Assembly (NCBI RefSeq): GCF_037975245.1
Contig: NC_092578.1
Span: 11,638,321 to 11,702,320 of the forward strand
Reading direction: 5' to 3'
From: Apostichopus japonicus
Taxonomy: Eukaryota > Echinodermata > Holothuroidea > Aspidochirotida > Stichopodidae
Length of the DNA stretch: 64,000 nucleotides
The notes under the pieces were generated by a model that saw nothing but the letters and a program-made list of their open reading frames with translations, was not told where the DNA came from and did no database searches. The position numbers and the translations under genes are program-made. Of the stretch, positions 41,050-54,706 are shown piece after piece; within the stretch, counting starts at the first letter, position 1; each line of letters begins with the position of its first letter.

Positions 41050-44042
41050 TTGAGATATCTCGTTGACAAGATTTTGACCATTTGACCACTGGTGACCCCC
41101 GGTGACCCCAAATGACCTTTAACCTGCACCGAAAACAAAGGGTAAGTGGCACTTGAATGGGTACTCCGGCCAACCGATCTTAAGTCGGTCCGACATTACC
41201 CACTTGAGATATCTCGTTGACAACATTTTGACCATTTGACCCCTGGTGACCCCAAATGACCTTTGACCTGCACCGAAAACAAAGGGTAAGTGGCACTTGA
41301 AGGGGTTTACCGGCCAACCGATCTTAAGTCGGTCCGACATTACCCACTTGAGATATCTCGTTGACAAGATTTTGACCATTTGACCCCTGGTGACCCCAAA
41401 TGACCTTTGACCTGCACCGAAAACAAAGGGTAAGTGGCACCTGAATGGGTACTCCGGCCAACAGATCTTATGTCGGTCCGACATAACCCGCTTGAGATAT
41501 CTCGTTGACAAGATTTTGACCATTTGACCCCTGGTGACCCCAAATGACCTTTGACCAGCACCGAACACAAAGGGTAAGTGGCACTTGAATGGGTACTCCG
41601 GCCCACCGATCTTAAGTCGGTCCGACATTACCCACTTGAGATATCGTGTTTACAAGATTTTGACCATTTGACCCCTGGTGACCCCAAATGACCTTTGACC
41701 AGCACCGAAAACAAATGGTAAGTGGCACTTGAATGGGTACTCCGGCCCACCGATATTGTGTCTGTCCGACATTACCCACTTGAGATATCTCGTTGACAAG
41801 ATTTTGACCATTTGACCACTGGTGACCCCCGGTGACCCCAAATGACCTTTCACCTGCACCGAAAACAAAGGGTAAGTGGCACTTGAATGGGTACTCCGGC
41901 CAACCGATCTTAAGTCGGTCCGACATTACCCACTTGAGATATCTCGTTGACAGGATTTTGACCATTTGACCCCTGGTGACCCCTGGTGACCCAAAATGAC
42001 CTTTGACCTGCACTGAAAACAAAGGGTAAGTAGCACTTGAATGGGTACTCCGGCCAACCGATCTTATGTCGGTCCGACATAACCCACTTGAGAAATCTCG
42101 TTGACAAGATTTTGACCATTTGACCCCTGGTGACCCCAAATGACCTTTGACCTGCACCGAAAACAAAGGGTAAGTGGCACTTGAATGGGTACTCCGGCCA
42201 ACCGATCTTAAGTCGGTCCGACAATACCCACTTGAGATATCTCGTTGACAAGATTTTTACCATTTGACCCCTGGTGACCCCAAATGACCCCAAATGACCT
42301 TTGACCTGCACCGAAAACAAAGGGTAAGTGGCACTTGAATGGGTACTGCGGCCAACCGATCTTATGTCGGTCCGACATGACCCACTTGAGATAACTCGTT
42401 GACAAGATTTTGACCATTTGACCCCTGGTGACCCCAAATGACCTTTGACCAGCACTGAAAACAAATGGTAAGTGGCACTTGAATGGGTACTCCGGCCAAC
42501 CGATATTGTGTCGGTCCGACATTACCCACTTGAGATATCTCGTTGACAAGATTTTGACCATTTGACCACTGGTGACCCCCGGTGACCCCAAATGACCTTT
42601 GACCTGCACCGAAAACAAAGGGTAAGTGGCACTTGAATGGGTACTCCGGCCAACCGATGTTAAGTCGTTCCGACATTACCCACTTGAGATATCTCGTTGA
42701 CAAGATTTTGACCATTTGACCCCTGGTGACCCCAAATGACCTGTGACCTGCACCGAAAACAAAGGGTAAGTGGCACTTGAATGGGTACTCCGGCCAACCG
42801 ATCTTAAGTCGGTCCGACATTACCCACTTGAGATATCTCGTTGACAGGATTTTGACCATTTGACCCCTGGTGACCCCTGGTGACCCCAAATGACCTTTGA
42901 CCTGCACCGAAAACAAAGGGTAAGTGGCACTTGAATGGGTACTCCGGCCAACCGATCTTATGTCGGTCCGACATAACCCACTTGAGATATCTCGTTGACA
43001 AGATTTTGACCATTTGACCCCTGGTGACCCCAAATGACCTTTGACCTGCACCAAAAACAAAGGGTAAGTGGCACTTGAATGGGTACTCCGGCCAACCGAT
43101 CTTAAGTCGGTCCGACAATACCCACTTGAGATATCTCGTTGACAAGATTTTTACCATTTGACCGCTGGTGACCCCAAATGACCTCTGACCTGCACCGAAA
43201 ACGAAGGGTAAGTAGCACTTGAATGGGTTCTCCGGCCAACCGATCTTATGTCGGTCCGACATTACCCACTTGAGATATCGTGTTTACAAGATTTTGACCA
43301 TTTGACACCTGGTGACCCCAAATGACCTCTGACCTGCAACGAAAACAAAGGGTAAGTGGCAGTTGAATGGGTACTCCGGCCAACCGATCTTAAGTCGGTC
43401 CGACATTACCCACTTGAGATATCTCGTTGACAAGATTTTGACCATTTGACCCCTGGTGACCCCAAATGACCTTTGACCTGCACCGAAAACAAAGGGTAAG
43501 TGGCACTTGAATGGGTACTACGGCCAACCGAACTTATGTCGGTCCGACATTACCCACTTGAGATATCTCGTTGACAAGATTTTGACCATTTGACCCCTGG
43601 TGACCCCAAATGACCTTTGACCAGCACCGAAAACAAAGGGTAAGTGGTACTTGAATGGGTACACCGGCCAACCGATGTTAAGTCGGTCCGACATAACCCA
43701 CTTGAGATATCTCGTTGACAAGTTTTTGACCATTTGACCCCTGGTGACCCCAAATGACCCCAAATGACCTTTGACCAGCACCGAAAACAAATGGTAAGTG
43801 GCACTTGAATGGTTACTCCGGCCAACCGATCTTAAGTCGGTCCGACATTACCCACTTGAGATATCTCGTTGACAAGATTTTGACCATTTGACCCCTGGTG
43901 ACCCCTGGTGACCCCAAATGACCTTTGACCTGCACCGAAAACAAAGGGTAAGTGGCACTTGAATGGGTACTCCGGCCCACCGATCTTAAGTCGGTCCGAC
44001 ATAACCCACTTGAGATATCTCGTTGACAAGACTTTGACCATT

Positions 44043-44102
44043 TGACCCCTGGTGACCCCTGGTGACCCCTGGTGACCCCTGGTGACCCCTGGTGACCCCA
44101 AA
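44043..44102 (+). repeat. Five-copy TGACCCCTGG 10-bp microarray inside one unit
   Basis: Five perfect TGACCCCTGG copies (44,043-44,092) precede the usual TGACCCCAAA. Each copy adds one TGACCC half-site at DR4 spacing. The unit also carries GACTTTGACC instead of GATTTTGACC. Confidence 0.95.
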
Positions 44103-45327
44103 TGACCTTTGACCTGCACCGAAAACAAAGGGTAAGTGGCACTTGAATGGGTACTCCGGCCAACCGATCTTATGTCGGTCCGACAATACCCACTTGAGAT
44201 ATCTCGTTGACAACATTTTGACCATTTGACCTCTAGTGACCCCAAATGACCTTTGACCTGCACCGAAAACAAAGGGTAAGTGGCACTTGAATGGGTACTC
44301 CGGCCAACCGATGTTAAGTCGTTCCGACATTACCCACTTGAGATATCTCGTTGACAAGATTTTGACCATTTGACCCCTGGTGACCCCAAATGACCTGTGA
44401 CCTGCACCGAAAACAAAGGGTAAGTGGCACTTGAATGGGTACTACGGCCAACCGATCTTAAGTCGGTCCGACATAACCCACTTGAGATATCTCGTTGACA
44501 GGATTTTGACCATTTGACCCCTGGTGACCCCTGGTGACCCCAAATGACCTTTGACCTGCACCGAAAACAAAGGGTAAGTGGCACTTGAATGGGTACTCCG
44601 GCCAACCGATCTTATGTCGGTCCGACATAACCCACTTGAGATATCTCGTTGACAAGATTTTGACCATTTGACCCCTGGTGACCCCTGGTGACCTTTGACC
44701 TGCACCGAAAACAAAGGGTAAGTGGCACTTGAATGGGTACTCCGGCCAACCGATCTTAAGTCGGTCCGACATTACCCGCTTGAGATATCTCGTTGACAAG
44801 ATTTTGACCATTTGACCCCTGGTGACCCCAAATGACCTTTGACCTGCACCGAAAACAAAGGGTAAGTGGCACTTGAATGGGTACTCCGGCCAACCGATGT
44901 TAAGTCGGTCCGACATTACCCGCTTGAGATATCTCGTTGACAAGATTTTGACCATTTGACCCCTGGTGACACCAAATGACCTTTGACCTGCACCGAAAAC
45001 AAAGGGTAAGTGGCACTTGAATGGGTACTCCGGCCAACCGATCTTAAGTCGGTCCGACATTACCCGCTTGAGATATCTCGTTGACAAGATTTTGACCATT
45101 TGACCCCTGGTGACCCCAAATGACCTTTGACCTGCACCGAAAACAAAGGGTAAGTGGCACTTGAATGGGTACTCCGGCCAACAGATCTTATGTCGGTCCG
45201 ACATTACCCACTTGAGATATCGTGTTTACAAGATTTTGACCATTTGACACCTGGTGACCCCAAATGACCTTTGACCTGCACCGAAAACTAATGGTAAGTG
45301 GCACTTGAATGGGTACTCCGGCCCACC

Positions 45328-45393
45328 GATATTGTGTCGGTCCGACATTACCCACTTGAGAATATTGTGTCGGTCCGACATTACCCACTTGAG
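45328..45393 (+). repeat. 33-bp inner tandem duplication carrying the first dyad
   Basis: The segment from AATATTGTG through the GTCGGTCCGAC dyad to CCACTTGAG is doubled (second copy 45,361-45,393). Thirty-three is a multiple of three, so spurious frames continue through it. This unit has two dyads instead of one. Confidence 0.94.
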
Positions 45394-45537
45394 ATATCTC
45401 GTTGACAAGATTTTGACCATTTGACCCCTGGTGACCCCAAATGACCTTTGACCAGCACCGAAAACAAAGGGTAAGTGGCACTTGAATGGGTACTCCGGCC
45501 AACCGATCTTAAGTCGGTCCGACATTACCCACTTGAG

Positions 45538-45570
45538 AATATTGTGTCGGTCCGACATTACCCACTTGAG
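45538..45570 (+). repeat. 33-bp inner duplication, extra copy
   Basis: The same AATATTGTG-to-CCACTTGAG segment is inserted after a unit start of the CTTAAG type. The inserted copy keeps the ATTGTG variant, so it was copied from a neighbouring unit rather than duplicated in place. Confidence 0.92.
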
Positions 45571-46434
45571 ATATCTCGTTGACAAGATTTTGACCATTTG
45601 ACCACTTGTGACCCCAAATGACCTTTGACCTGCACCGAAAACAAAGGGTAAGTGGCACTTGAATGGGTACTCCGGCCAACCGATGTTAAGTCGTTCCGAC
45701 ATTACCCACTTGAGATATCTCGTTGACAAGATTTTGACCATTTGACCCCTGGTGACCCCTGGTGACCTTTGACCTGCACCGAAAACAAAGGGTAAGTGGC
45801 ACTTGAATGGGTACTCCGGCCAACCGATCTTAAGTCGGTCCGACAAAACCCACTTGAGATATCTCGTTGACAAGATTTTGACCATTTGACCCCTGGTGAC
45901 CCCAAATGACCTTTGACCAGCACTGAAAACAAAGGGTAAGTGGCACTTGAATGGGTACTCCGGCCAACCGATCTTAAGTCGGTCCGACATTACCCACTTG
46001 AGATATCTCGTTGACAAGATTTTGACCATTTGACCCCTGGTGACCCCAAATGACCTTTGACCTACACCGAAAACAAAGGGTAAGTGGCACTTGAATGGGT
46101 ACTCCGGCCAACAGATCTTATGTCGGTCCGACATAACCCACTTGAGATATCTCGTTGACAAGATTTTGACCATTTGACCCCTGGTGACCCCAAATGACCT
46201 TTGACCAGCACCGAACACAAAGGGTAAGTGGCACTTGAATGGGTACTCCGGCCCACCGATCTTAAGTCGGTCCGACATTACCCACTTGAGATATCGTGTT
46301 TACAAGATTTTGACCATTTGACACCTGGTGACCCCAAATGACCTTTGACCTGCACCGAAAACAAATGGTAAGTGGCACTTGAATGGGTACTCCGGGCCAC
46401 CGATATTGTGTCGGTCCGACAATACCCACTTGAG

Positions 46435-46467
46435 AATATTGTGTCGGTCCGACATTACCCACTTGAG
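46435..46467 (+). repeat. 33-bp inner duplication, extra copy
   Basis: Third left-hand member of the set, in a unit that starts CCGGGCC rather than CCGGCC. Confidence 0.92.
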
Positions 46468-49400
46468 ATATCTCGTTGACAAGATTTTGACCATTTGACC
46501 ACTGGTGACCCCCGGTGACCCCAAATGACCTTTCACCTGCACCGAAAACAAAGGGTAAGTGGCACTTGAATGGGTACTCCGGCCAACCGATGTTAAGTCG
46601 TTCCGACATTACCCACTTGAGATATCTCGTTGACAAGATTTTGACCATTTGACCCCTGGTGACCCCAAATGACCTGTGACCTGCACCGAAAACAAAGGGT
46701 TCGTGGCACTTGAATGGGTACTCCGGCCAACCGATCTTATGTCGGTCCGACATTACCCACCTGAGATATCTCGTTGACAAGATTTTGACCATTTGACCCC
46801 TGGTGACCCCAAATGACCCCAAATGACATTTGACCTGCACCGAAAACAAAGGGTAAGTGGCACTTGAATGGGTACTCCGGCCAACCGATCTTATGTCGGT
46901 CCGACATTACCCACCTGAGATAACTCGTTGACAAGATTTTGACCATTTGACCACTGGTGACCCCAAATGACCTTTGACCTGCACCGAAAACAAAGGGTAA
47001 GTGGCACTTGAATGGGTACTCCGGCCAACCGATCTTAAGTCGGTCCGACATTACCCACTTGAGATATCTCGTTGACAAGATTTTGACCATTTGACCACTG
47101 GTGACCCCCGGTGACCCCAAATGACCTTTAACCTGCACCGAAAACAAAGGGTAAGTGGCACTTGAATGGGTACTCCGGCCAACCGATCTTAAGTCGGTCC
47201 GACATTACCCACTTGAGATATCTCGTTGACAAGATTTTGACCATTTGACCCCTGGTGACCCCAAATGACCTTTGACCTGCACCGAAAACAAAGGGTAAGT
47301 GGCACCTGAATGGGTACTCCGGCCAACAGATCTTATGTCGGTCCGACATAACCCGCTTGAGATATCTCGTTGACAAGATTTTGACCATTTGACCCCTGGT
47401 GACCCCAAATGACCTTTGACCAGCACCGAACACAAAGGGTAAGTGGCACTTGAATGGGTACTCCGGCCCACCGATCTTAAGTCGGTCCGACATTACCCAC
47501 TTGAGATATCGTGTTTACAAGATTTTGACCATTTGACCCCTGGTGACCCCAAATGACCTTTGACCAGCACCGAAAACAAATGGTAAGTGGCACTTGAATG
47601 GGTACTCCGGCCCACCGATATTGTGTCTGTCCGACATTACCCACTTGAGATATCTCGTTGACAAGATTTTGACCATTTGACCACTGGTGACCCCCGGTGA
47701 CCCCAAATGACCTTTCACCTGCACCGAAAACAAAGGGTAAGTGGCACTTGAATGGGTACTCCGGCCAACCGATCTTAAGTCGGTCCGACATTACCCACTT
47801 GAGATATCTCGTTGACAGGATTTTGACCATTTGACCCCTGGTGACCCCTGGTGACCCAAAATGACCTTTGACCTGCACTGAAAACAAAGGGTAAGTAGCA
47901 CTTGAATGGGTACTCCGGCCAACCGATGTTAAGTCGGTCCGACATTACCCGCTTGAGATATCTCGTTGACAAGATTTTGACCATTTGACCCCTGGTGACC
48001 CCAAATGACCTTTGACCAGCACCGAAAACAAAGGGTAAGTGGTACTTGAATGGGTACTCCGGCCAACCGATGTTAAGTCGGTCCGACATTACCCGCCTGA
48101 GATATCTCGTTGACAAGATTTTGACCATTTGACCCCTGGTGACACCAAATGACCTTTGACCTGCACCGAAAACAAAGGGTAAGTGGCACTTGAATGGGTA
48201 CTCCGGCCAACCGATCTTAAGTCGGTCCGACATTACCCACTTGAGATATCTCGTTGACAAGATTTTGACCATTTGACCACTGGTGACCCCCGGTGACCCC
48301 AAATGACCTTTCACCTGCACCGAAAACAAAGGGTAAGTGGCACTTGAATGGGTACTCCGGCCAACCGATCTTAAGTCGGTCCGACATTACCCACTTGAGA
48401 TATCTCGTTGACAGGATTTTGACCATTTGACCCCTGGTGACCCCTGGTGACCCCAAATGACCTTTGACCTGCACTGAAAACAAAGGGTAAGTAGCACTTG
48501 AATGGGTACTCCGGCCAACCGATGTTAAGTCGGTCCGACATTACCCGCCTGAGATATCTCGTTGACAAGATTTTGACCATTTGACCCCTGGTGACACCAA
48601 ATGACCTTTCACCTGCACCGAAAACAAAGGGTAAGTGGCACTTGAATGGGTACTCCGGCCAACCGATCTTAAGTCGGTCCGACATTACCCACCTGAGATA
48701 ACTCGTTGACAAGATTTTGACCATTTGACCCCTGGTGACCCCAAATGACCTTTGACCTGCACCGAAAACAAAGGGTAAGTGGCACTTGAATGGGTACTCC
48801 GGCCAACCGATCTTATGTCGGTCCGACATAACCCACTTGAGATATCTCGTTGACAAGATTTTGACCATTTGACCCCTGGTGACCCCTGGTGACCTTTGAC
48901 CTGCACCGAAAACAAAGGGTAAGTGGCACTTGAATGGGTACTCCGGCTAACCGATCTTAAGTCGGTCCGACAAAACCCACTTGAGATATCTCGTTGACAA
49001 GATTTTGACCATTTGACCCCTGGTGACCCCCGGTGACCCCAAATGACCTTTAACCTGCACCGAAAACAAAGGGTAAGTGGCACTTGAATGGGTACTCCGG
49101 CCAACCGATCTTAAGTCGGTCCGACATTACCCACTTGAGATATCTCGTTGACAAGATTTTGACCATTTGACCACTGGTGACCCCCGGTGACCCCAAATGA
49201 CCTTTAACCTGCACCGAAAACAAAGGGTAAGTGGCACTTGAATGGGTACTCCGGCCAACCGATCTTAAGTCGGTCCGACATTACCCACTTGAGATATCTC
49301 GTTGACAACATTTTGACCATTTGACCCCTGGTGACCCCAAATGACCTTTGACCTGCACCGAAAACAAAGGGTAAGTGGCACTTGAAGGGGTTTACCGGCC

Positions 49401-52281
49401 AACCGATCTTAAGTCGGTCCGACATTACCCACTTGAGATATCTCGTTGACAAGATTTTGACCATTTGACCCCTGGTGACCCCAAATGACCTTTGACCTGC
49501 ACCGAAAACAAAGGGTAAGTGGCACCTGAATGGGTACTCCGGCCAACAGATCTTATGTCGGTCCGACATAACCCGCTTGAGATATCTCGTTGACAAGATT
49601 TTGACCATTTGACCCCTGGTGACCCCAAATGACCTTTGACCAGCACCGAACACAAAGGGTAAGTGGCACTTGAATGGGTACTCCGGCCCACCGATCTTAA
49701 GTCGGTCCGACATTACCCACTTGAGATATCGTGTTTACAAGATTTTGACCATTTGACCCCTGGTGACCCCAAATGACCTTTGACCAGCACCGAAAACAAA
49801 TGGTAAGTGGCACTTGAATGGGTACTCCGGCCCACCGATATTGTGTCTGTCCGACATTACCCACTTGAGATATCTCGTTGACAAGATTTTGACCATTTGA
49901 CCACTGGTGACCCCCGGTGACCCCAAATGACCTTTCACCTGCACCGAAAACAAAGGGTAAGTGGCACTTGAATGGGTACTCCGGCCAACCGATCTTAAGT
50001 CGGTCCGACATTACCCACTTGAGATATCTCGTTGACAGGATTTTGACCATTTGACCCCTGGTGACCCCTGGTGACCCAAAATGACCTTTGACCTGCACTG
50101 AAAACAAAGGGTAAGTAGCACTTGAATGGGTACTCCGGCCAACCGATCTTATGTCGGTCCGACATAACCCACTTGAGAAATCTCGTTGACAAGATTTTGA
50201 CCATTTGACCCCTGGTGACCCCAAATGACCTTTGACCTGCACCGAAAACAAAGGGTAAGTGGCACTTGAATGGGTACTCCGGCCAACCGATCTTAAGTCG
50301 GTCCGACAATACCCACTTGAGATATCTCGTTGACAAGATTTTTACCATTTGACCCCTGGTGACCCCAAATGACCCCAAATGACCTTTGACCTGCACCGAA
50401 AACAAAGGGTAAGTGGCACTTGAATGGGTACTCCGGCCAACCGATCTTATGTCGGTCCGACATGACCCACTTGAGATAACTCGTTGACAAGATTTTGACC
50501 ATTTGACCCCTGGTGACCCCAAATGACCTTTGACCAGCACTGAAAACAAATGGTAAGTGGCACTTGAATGGGTACTCCGGCCAACCGATATTGTGTCGGT
50601 CCGACATTACCCACTTGAGATATCTCGTTGACAAGATTTTGACCATTTGACCACTGGTGACCCCCGGTGACCCCAAATGACCTTTGACCTGCACCGAAAA
50701 CAAAGGGTAAGTGGCACTTGAATGGGTACTCCGGCCAACCGATGTTAAGTCGTTCCGACATTACCCACTTGAGATATCTCGTTGACAAGATTTTGACCAT
50801 TTGACCCCTGGTGACCCCAAATGACCTGTGACCTGCACCGAAAACAAAGGGTAAGTGGCACTTGAATGGGTACTCCGGCCAACCGATCTTAAGTCGGTCC
50901 GACATTACCCACTTGAGATATCTCGTTGACAGGATTTTGACCATTTGACCCCTGGTGACCCCCGGTGACCCCAAATGACCTTTGACCTGCACCGAAAACA
51001 AAGGGTAAGTGGCACTTGAATGGGTACTCCGGCCAACCGATCTTATGTCGGTCCGACATAACCCACTTGAGATATCTCGTTGACAAGATTTTGACCATTT
51101 GACCCCTGGTGACCCCAAATGACCTTTGACCTGCACCGAAAACAAAGGGTAAGTGGCACTTGAATGGGTACTCCGGCAAACCTATCTTAAGTCGGTCCGA
51201 CAATACCCACTTGAGATATCTCGTTGACAAGATTTTTACCATTTGACCCCTGGTGACCCCAAATGACCCCAAATGACCTTTGACCTGCACCAAAAACAAA
51301 GGGTAAGTGGCACTTGAATGGGTACTCCGGCCAACCGATCTTAAGTCGGTCCGACAATACCCACTTGAGATATCTCGTTGACAAGATTTTGACCATTTGA
51401 CCGCTGGTGACCCCAAATGACCTCTGACCTGCACCGAAAACGAAGGGTAAGTAGCACTTGAATGGGTTCTCCGGCCAACCGATCTTATGTCGGTCCGACA
51501 TTACCCACTTGAGATATCGTGTTTACAAGATTTTGACCATTTGACACCTGGTGACTCCAAATGACCTCTGACCTGCAACGAAAACAAAGGGTAAGTGGCA
51601 GTTGAATGGGTACTCCGGCCAACCGATCTTAAGTCGGTCCGACATTACCCACTTGAGATATCTCGTTGACAAGATTTTGACCATTTGACCCCTGGTGACC
51701 CCAAATGACCTTTGACCTGCACCGAAAACAAAGGGTAAGTGGCACTTGAATGGGTACTACGGCCAACCGAACTTATGTCGGTCCGACATTACCCACTTGA
51801 GATATCTCGTTGACAAGATTTTGACCATTTGACCCCTGGTGACCCCAAATGACCTTTGACCAGCACCGAAAACAAAGGGTAAGTGGTACTTGAATGGGTA
51901 CACCGGCCAACCGATGTTAAGTCGGTCCGACATAACCCACTTGAGATATCTCGTTGACAAGTTTTTGACCATTTGACCCCTGGTGACCCCAAATGACCCC
52001 AAATGACCTTTGACCAGCACCGAAAACAAATGGTAAGTGGCACTTGAATGGGTACTCCGGCCAACCGATCTTAAGTCGGTCCGACATTACCCACTTGAGA
52101 TATCTCGTTGACAAGATTTTGACCATTTGACCCCTGGTGACCCCTGGTGACCCCAAATGACCTTTGACCTGCACCGAAAACAAAGGGTAAGTGGCACTTG
52201 AATGGGTACTCCGGCCCACCGATCTTAAGTCGGTCCGACATAACCCACTTGAGATATCTCGTTGACAAGACTTTGACCATT

Positions 52282-52341
52282 TGACCCCTGGTGACCCCTG
52301 GTGACCCCTGGTGACCCCTGGTGACCCCTGGTGACCCCAAA
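52282..52341 (+). repeat. Five-copy TGACCCCTGG microarray, second higher-order copy
   Basis: It is identical in form to the tract 8,239 bp to the left, including the neighbouring GACTTTGACC change, so copy number five predates the 8-kb duplication. Together these are the longest 10-bp tracts I found. Confidence 0.95.
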
Positions 52342-53311
52342 TGACCTTTGACCTGCACCGAAAACAAAGGGTAAGTGGCACTTGAATGGGTACTCCGGCC
52401 AACCGATCTTATGTCGGTCCGACAATACCCACTTGAGATATCTCGTTGACAACATTTTGACCATTTGACCTCTAGTGACCCCAAATGACCTTTGACCTGC
52501 ACCGAAAACAAAGGGTAAGTGGCACTTGAATGGGTACTCCGGCCAACCGATGTTAAGTCGTTCCGACATTACCCACTTGAGATATCTCGTTGACAAGATT
52601 TTGACCATTTGACCCCTGGTGACCCCAAATGACCTGTGACCTGCACCGAAAACAAAGGGTAAGTGGCACTTGAATGGGTACTACGGCCAACCGATCTTAA
52701 GTCGGTCCGACATAACCCACTTGAGATATCTCGTTGACAGGATTTTGACCATTTGACCCCTGGTGACCCCTGGTGACCCCAAATGACCTTTGACCTGCAC
52801 CGAAAACAAAGGGTAAGTGGCACTTGAATGGGTACTCCGGCCAACCGATCTTAAGTCGGTCCGACATTACCCACTTGAGATATCTCGTTGACAAGATTTT
52901 GACCATTTGACCCCTGGTGACCCCAAATGACCTTTGACCTGCACCGAAAACAAAGGGTAAGTGGCACTTGAATGGGTACTCCGGCCAACCGATGTTAAGT
53001 CGGTCCGACATTACCCGCTTGAGATATCTCGTTGACAAGATTTTGACCATTTGACCCCTGGTGACACCAAATGACCTTTGACCTGCACCGAAAACAAAGG
53101 GTAAGTGGCACTTGAATGGGTACTCCGGCCAACCGATCTTAAGTCGGTCCGACATTACCCGCTTGAGATATCTCGTTGACAAGATTTTGACCATTTGACC
53201 CCTGGTGACCCCAAATGACCTTTGACCTGCACCGAAAACAAATGGTAAGTGGCACTTGAATGGGTACTCCGGCCCACCGATATTGTGTCGGTCCGACATT
53301 ACCCACTTGAG

Positions 53312-53344
53312 AATATTGTGTCGGTCCGACATTACCCACTTGAG
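53312..53344 (+). repeat. 33-bp inner duplication, right higher-order copy
   Basis: Counterpart of the extra copy at 45,361 at offset 7,951. Confidence 0.92.
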
Positions 53345-53488
53345 ATATCTCGTTGACAAGATTTTGACCATTTGACCCCTGGTGACCCCAAATGACCTTT
53401 GACCAGCACCGAAAACAAAGGGTAAGTGGCACTTGAATGGGTACTCCGGCCAACCGATCTTAAGTCGGTCCGACATTACCCACTTGAG

Positions 53489-53521
53489 AATATTGTGTCG
53501 GTCCGACATTACCCACTTGAG
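53489..53521 (+). repeat. 33-bp inner duplication, right higher-order copy
   Basis: Counterpart of the extra copy at 45,538 at offset 7,951. Confidence 0.92.
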
Positions 53522-54673
53522 ATATCTCGTTGACAAGATTTTGACCATTTGACCACTTGTGACCCCAAATGACCTTTGACCTGCACCGAAAACAAAGGGT
53601 AAGTGGCACTTGAATGGGTACTCCGGCCAACCGATGTTAAGTCGTTCCGACATTACCCACTTGAGATATCTCGTTGACAAGATTTTGACCATTTGACCCC
53701 TGGTGACCCCAAATGACCTGTGACCTGCACCGAAAACAAAGGGTAAGTGGCACTTGAATGGGTACTCCGGCCAACCGATCTTAAGTCGGTCCGACATTAC
53801 CCACTTGAGATATCTCGTTGACAAGATTTTGACCATTTGACCCCTGGTGACCCCAAATGACCTTTGACCTGCACCGAAAACAAAGGGTAAGTGGCACTTG
53901 AATGGGTACTCCGGCCAACCGATCTTATGTCGGTCCGACATAACCCACTTGAGATATCTCGTTGACAAGATTTTGACCATTTGACCCCTGGTGACCCCTG
54001 GTGACCTTTGACCTGCACCGAAAACAAAGGGTAAGTGGCACTTGAATGGGTACTCCGGCCAACCGATCTTAAGTCGGTCCGACAAAACCCACTTGAGATA
54101 TCTCGTTGACAAGATTTTGACCATTTGACCCCTGGTGACCCCAAATGACCTTTGACCAGCACTGAAAACAAAGGGTAAGTGGCACTTGAATGGGTACTCC
54201 GGCCAACCGATCTTAAGTCGGTCCGACATTACCCACTTGAGATATCTCGTTGACAAGATTTTGACCATTTGACCCCTGGTGACCCCAAATGACCTTTGAC
54301 CTACACCGAAAACAAAGGGTAAGTGGCACTTGAATGGGTACTCCGGCCAACAGATCTTATGTCGGTCCGACATAACCCACTTGAGATATCTCGTTGACAA
54401 GATTTTGACCATTTGACCCCTGGTGACCCCAAATGACCTTTGACCAGCACCGAACACAAAGGGTAAGTGGCACTTGAATGGGTACTCCGGCCCACCGATC
54501 TTAAGTCGGTCCGACATTACCCACTTGAGATATCGTGTTTACAAGATTTTGACCATTTGACACCTGGTGACCCCAAATGACCTTTGACCTGCACCGAAAA
54601 CAAATGGTAAGTGGCACTTGAATGGGTACTCCGGGCCACCGATATTGTGTCGGTCCGACAATACCCACTTGAG

Positions 54674-54706
54674 AATATTGTGTCGGTCCGACATTACCCA
54701 CTTGAG
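54674..54706 (+). repeat. 33-bp inner duplication, right higher-order copy
   Basis: Counterpart of the extra copy at 46,435 at offset 8,239; it shares the CCGGGCC unit start. Confidence 0.92.

Noticed and set aside
52697-54517. A 606-codon open frame on the minus strand, with many similar ones between 1 and 61.5 kb
   Set aside because: The unit is 144 bp, or 48 codons, and one minus frame of the consensus has no stop, so it stays open through any run of 144-bp, 153-bp or +33-bp units and shifts at each 10-bp expansion. The other two minus frames have at most one common stop each, which frequent polymorphisms remove. Overlapping frames are open at once and give the same 48-residue cycle with no domain, signal peptide or conserved start. 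This is a repeat artefact.
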